Assembly: GCA_904501935.1 (NCBI GenBank)
Contig: CAJGDA010000099.1
Location: 1 to 5,726 of the forward strand
DNA: 5,726 bases
Source: an uncultured Methanobrevibacter sp.
GTDB lineage: Archaea; Methanobacteriota; Methanobacteria; Methanobacteriales; Methanobacteriaceae
Direction: 5' to 3'
The position numbers and the translations under genes are program-made. A model generated the notes under the pieces. The model searched no databases. It was not told the origin of the DNA and saw only the letters and a program-made list of their open reading frames with translations. This document shows, piece after piece, positions 5,084 through 5,726 of this stretch. Position 1 is the stretch's first letter, and each line of letters starts with the position of its first letter.

Positions 5084-5725
5084 TCAGTAGAATTCATTCA
5101 TTCTTTCAAATGTTTCATCAAAAGTCGGCATATTGGTTTGACATCCTTGATGTTCAACAATAAAGGATGATACTGTTGATGCAAACTTAGCAGATTCTTC
5201 TAATGATTCTCCATTTATGAATCTTGATAAAAATCCTGCTCTATAGGAATCTCCAGCTCCAGTTGGGTCAATAGCCTCCCTAGTTATTGCATCAATTTTT
5301 ATTTTCTCTTCATTTGAATAGATTTCACTGCCGTTAGCTCCACAAGTTTTGACGATTATTTTAGGGCCTATTTCTCTAAGTCCATCCAAATCAACTTCAA
5401 GAGCATTCAGGATTCTTTCAGTCTCATGATGATTTGCAAAAAGAATTGTAGTGTTTTCAAGAACATCTCTCAATTTTTTAGTATCATACATTCCAAGGTC
5501 TTGGCCAGGGTCAAATGAAACAAGCAAATCTTCGTTTTTTGCTTCTTCTGAACATTTCCAGTTGAAATTAGGATCTCCAGTTGCTAAGTGTATCGCTTCA
5601 GCATTTTTAATTGCAGTTGTAGGAACTTTGCTTTCTGCAAATTCACGGGCGGCACCCCAATAGAAATAACTGATTTGGTCTCCATTGTCATTTGTTAAGA
5701 CAAATGCTGTAGGGGTCGATTCGCC
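5084..5725 (-). CDS. PfkB-family nucleoside kinase (MJ0406-like), 5' end outside window
   Basis: The C-terminal 213 residues of a ribokinase/PfkB-family kinase; the frame runs open to the right edge, and about 85-90 N-terminal residues should be missing (family about 300). The TTG at 5525-5527 is an internal leucine, not a start. DPTGAGDSYRAGF (from residue 153 of the fragment) is PfkB signature 2, and its final Asp, D159, is the catalytic base. NHHE (98-101) is the NxxE motif involved in Mg/phosphate handling. Stretches such as YFYWGAA, LATGDP, VSFDPGQD and GCQTNMPT closely resemble, as I recall it, the Methanocaldococcus nucleoside kinase MJ0406. That enzyme phosphorylates inosine, guanosine and cytidine. 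A salvage nucleoside kinase is therefore more likely than a sugar kinase, but the substrate-contact residues of the lid are mostly outside the window. It is followed by its own T-tract terminator, so it is probably not co-transcribed with thiC. Confidence 0.88.
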   Translation of the reverse strand, partial: GESTPTAFVLTNDNGDQISYFYWGAAREFAESKVPTTAIKNAEAIHLATGDPNFNWKCSEEAKNEDLLVSFDPGQDLGMYDTKKLRDVLENTTILFANHHETERILNALEVDLDGLREIGPKIIVKTCGANGSEIYSNEEKIKIDAITREAIDPTGAGDSYRAGFLSRFINGESLEESAKFASTVSSFIVEHQGCQTNMPTFDETFERMNEFY

Positions 5726-5726
5726 A

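Noticed and set aside
5451..5663. + strand frame of 70 codons inside the kinase gene
   Set aside because: It is antisense to a conserved PfkB-family frame that continues to the window edge; no ribosome site or domain.

Overview
The window looks like chromosomal DNA of a low-GC methanogenic archaeon, most likely Methanobrevibacter or a close relative in Methanobacteriales. The reasons are a class I (archaeal-type) lysyl-tRNA synthetase, a short anaerobe-type ThiC, a close homologue (from memory) of the Methanocaldococcus nucleoside kinase MJ0406, TTTAAATA/TTTATAAA-type TATA boxes, GGTGA/GAGG Shine-Dalgarno sites and poly-T terminators. The genus is inference from recalled protein similarity; no search was run.

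Layout. Positions 2-877 (+) hold the 3' part of an acidic, coiled-coil protein that enters the window inside a perfect 42-bp tandem repeat. Positions 914-1384 (+) encode a zinc-dependent deaminase resembling yeast cytosine deaminase. It overlaps the next gene at an ATGATG junction; that gene (1384-1767, +) is a small, degenerate GNAT-like protein. The two + strand genes meet the lysyl-tRNA synthetase gene lysS (1786-3369, -) head-on across an 18-bp gap, with an 11-bp-stem hairpin that can serve both strands. A 174-bp spacer holds the lysS promoter and a two-hairpin terminator of thiC. thiC (3544-4842, -) is followed by about 240 bp of very AT-rich intergenic DNA with two TATA-box candidates and four copies of TTGATAA. 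The window ends inside a PfkB-family nucleoside kinase gene (5084-5725, -) whose 5' end lies outside.

How the genes relate. lysS is a translation housekeeping gene. ThiC makes the thiamine pyrimidine from the purine intermediate AIR. The deaminase and the kinase are both probably nucleobase/nucleoside salvage enzymes, so there is a loose nucleotide-metabolism theme. However, the genes sit in separate transcription units and I see no evidence of one dedicated pathway.

I found no mobile element, CRISPR array, RNA gene or defence system. The window reads as ordinary archaeal core genome. The most interesting points are the recently expanded repeat in the coiled-coil gene, the fungal-like cytosine deaminase with two changed substrate-pocket positions and its degenerate GNAT partner, the atypical ThiC motifs, and the compact, overlapping terminator/promoter arrangements.
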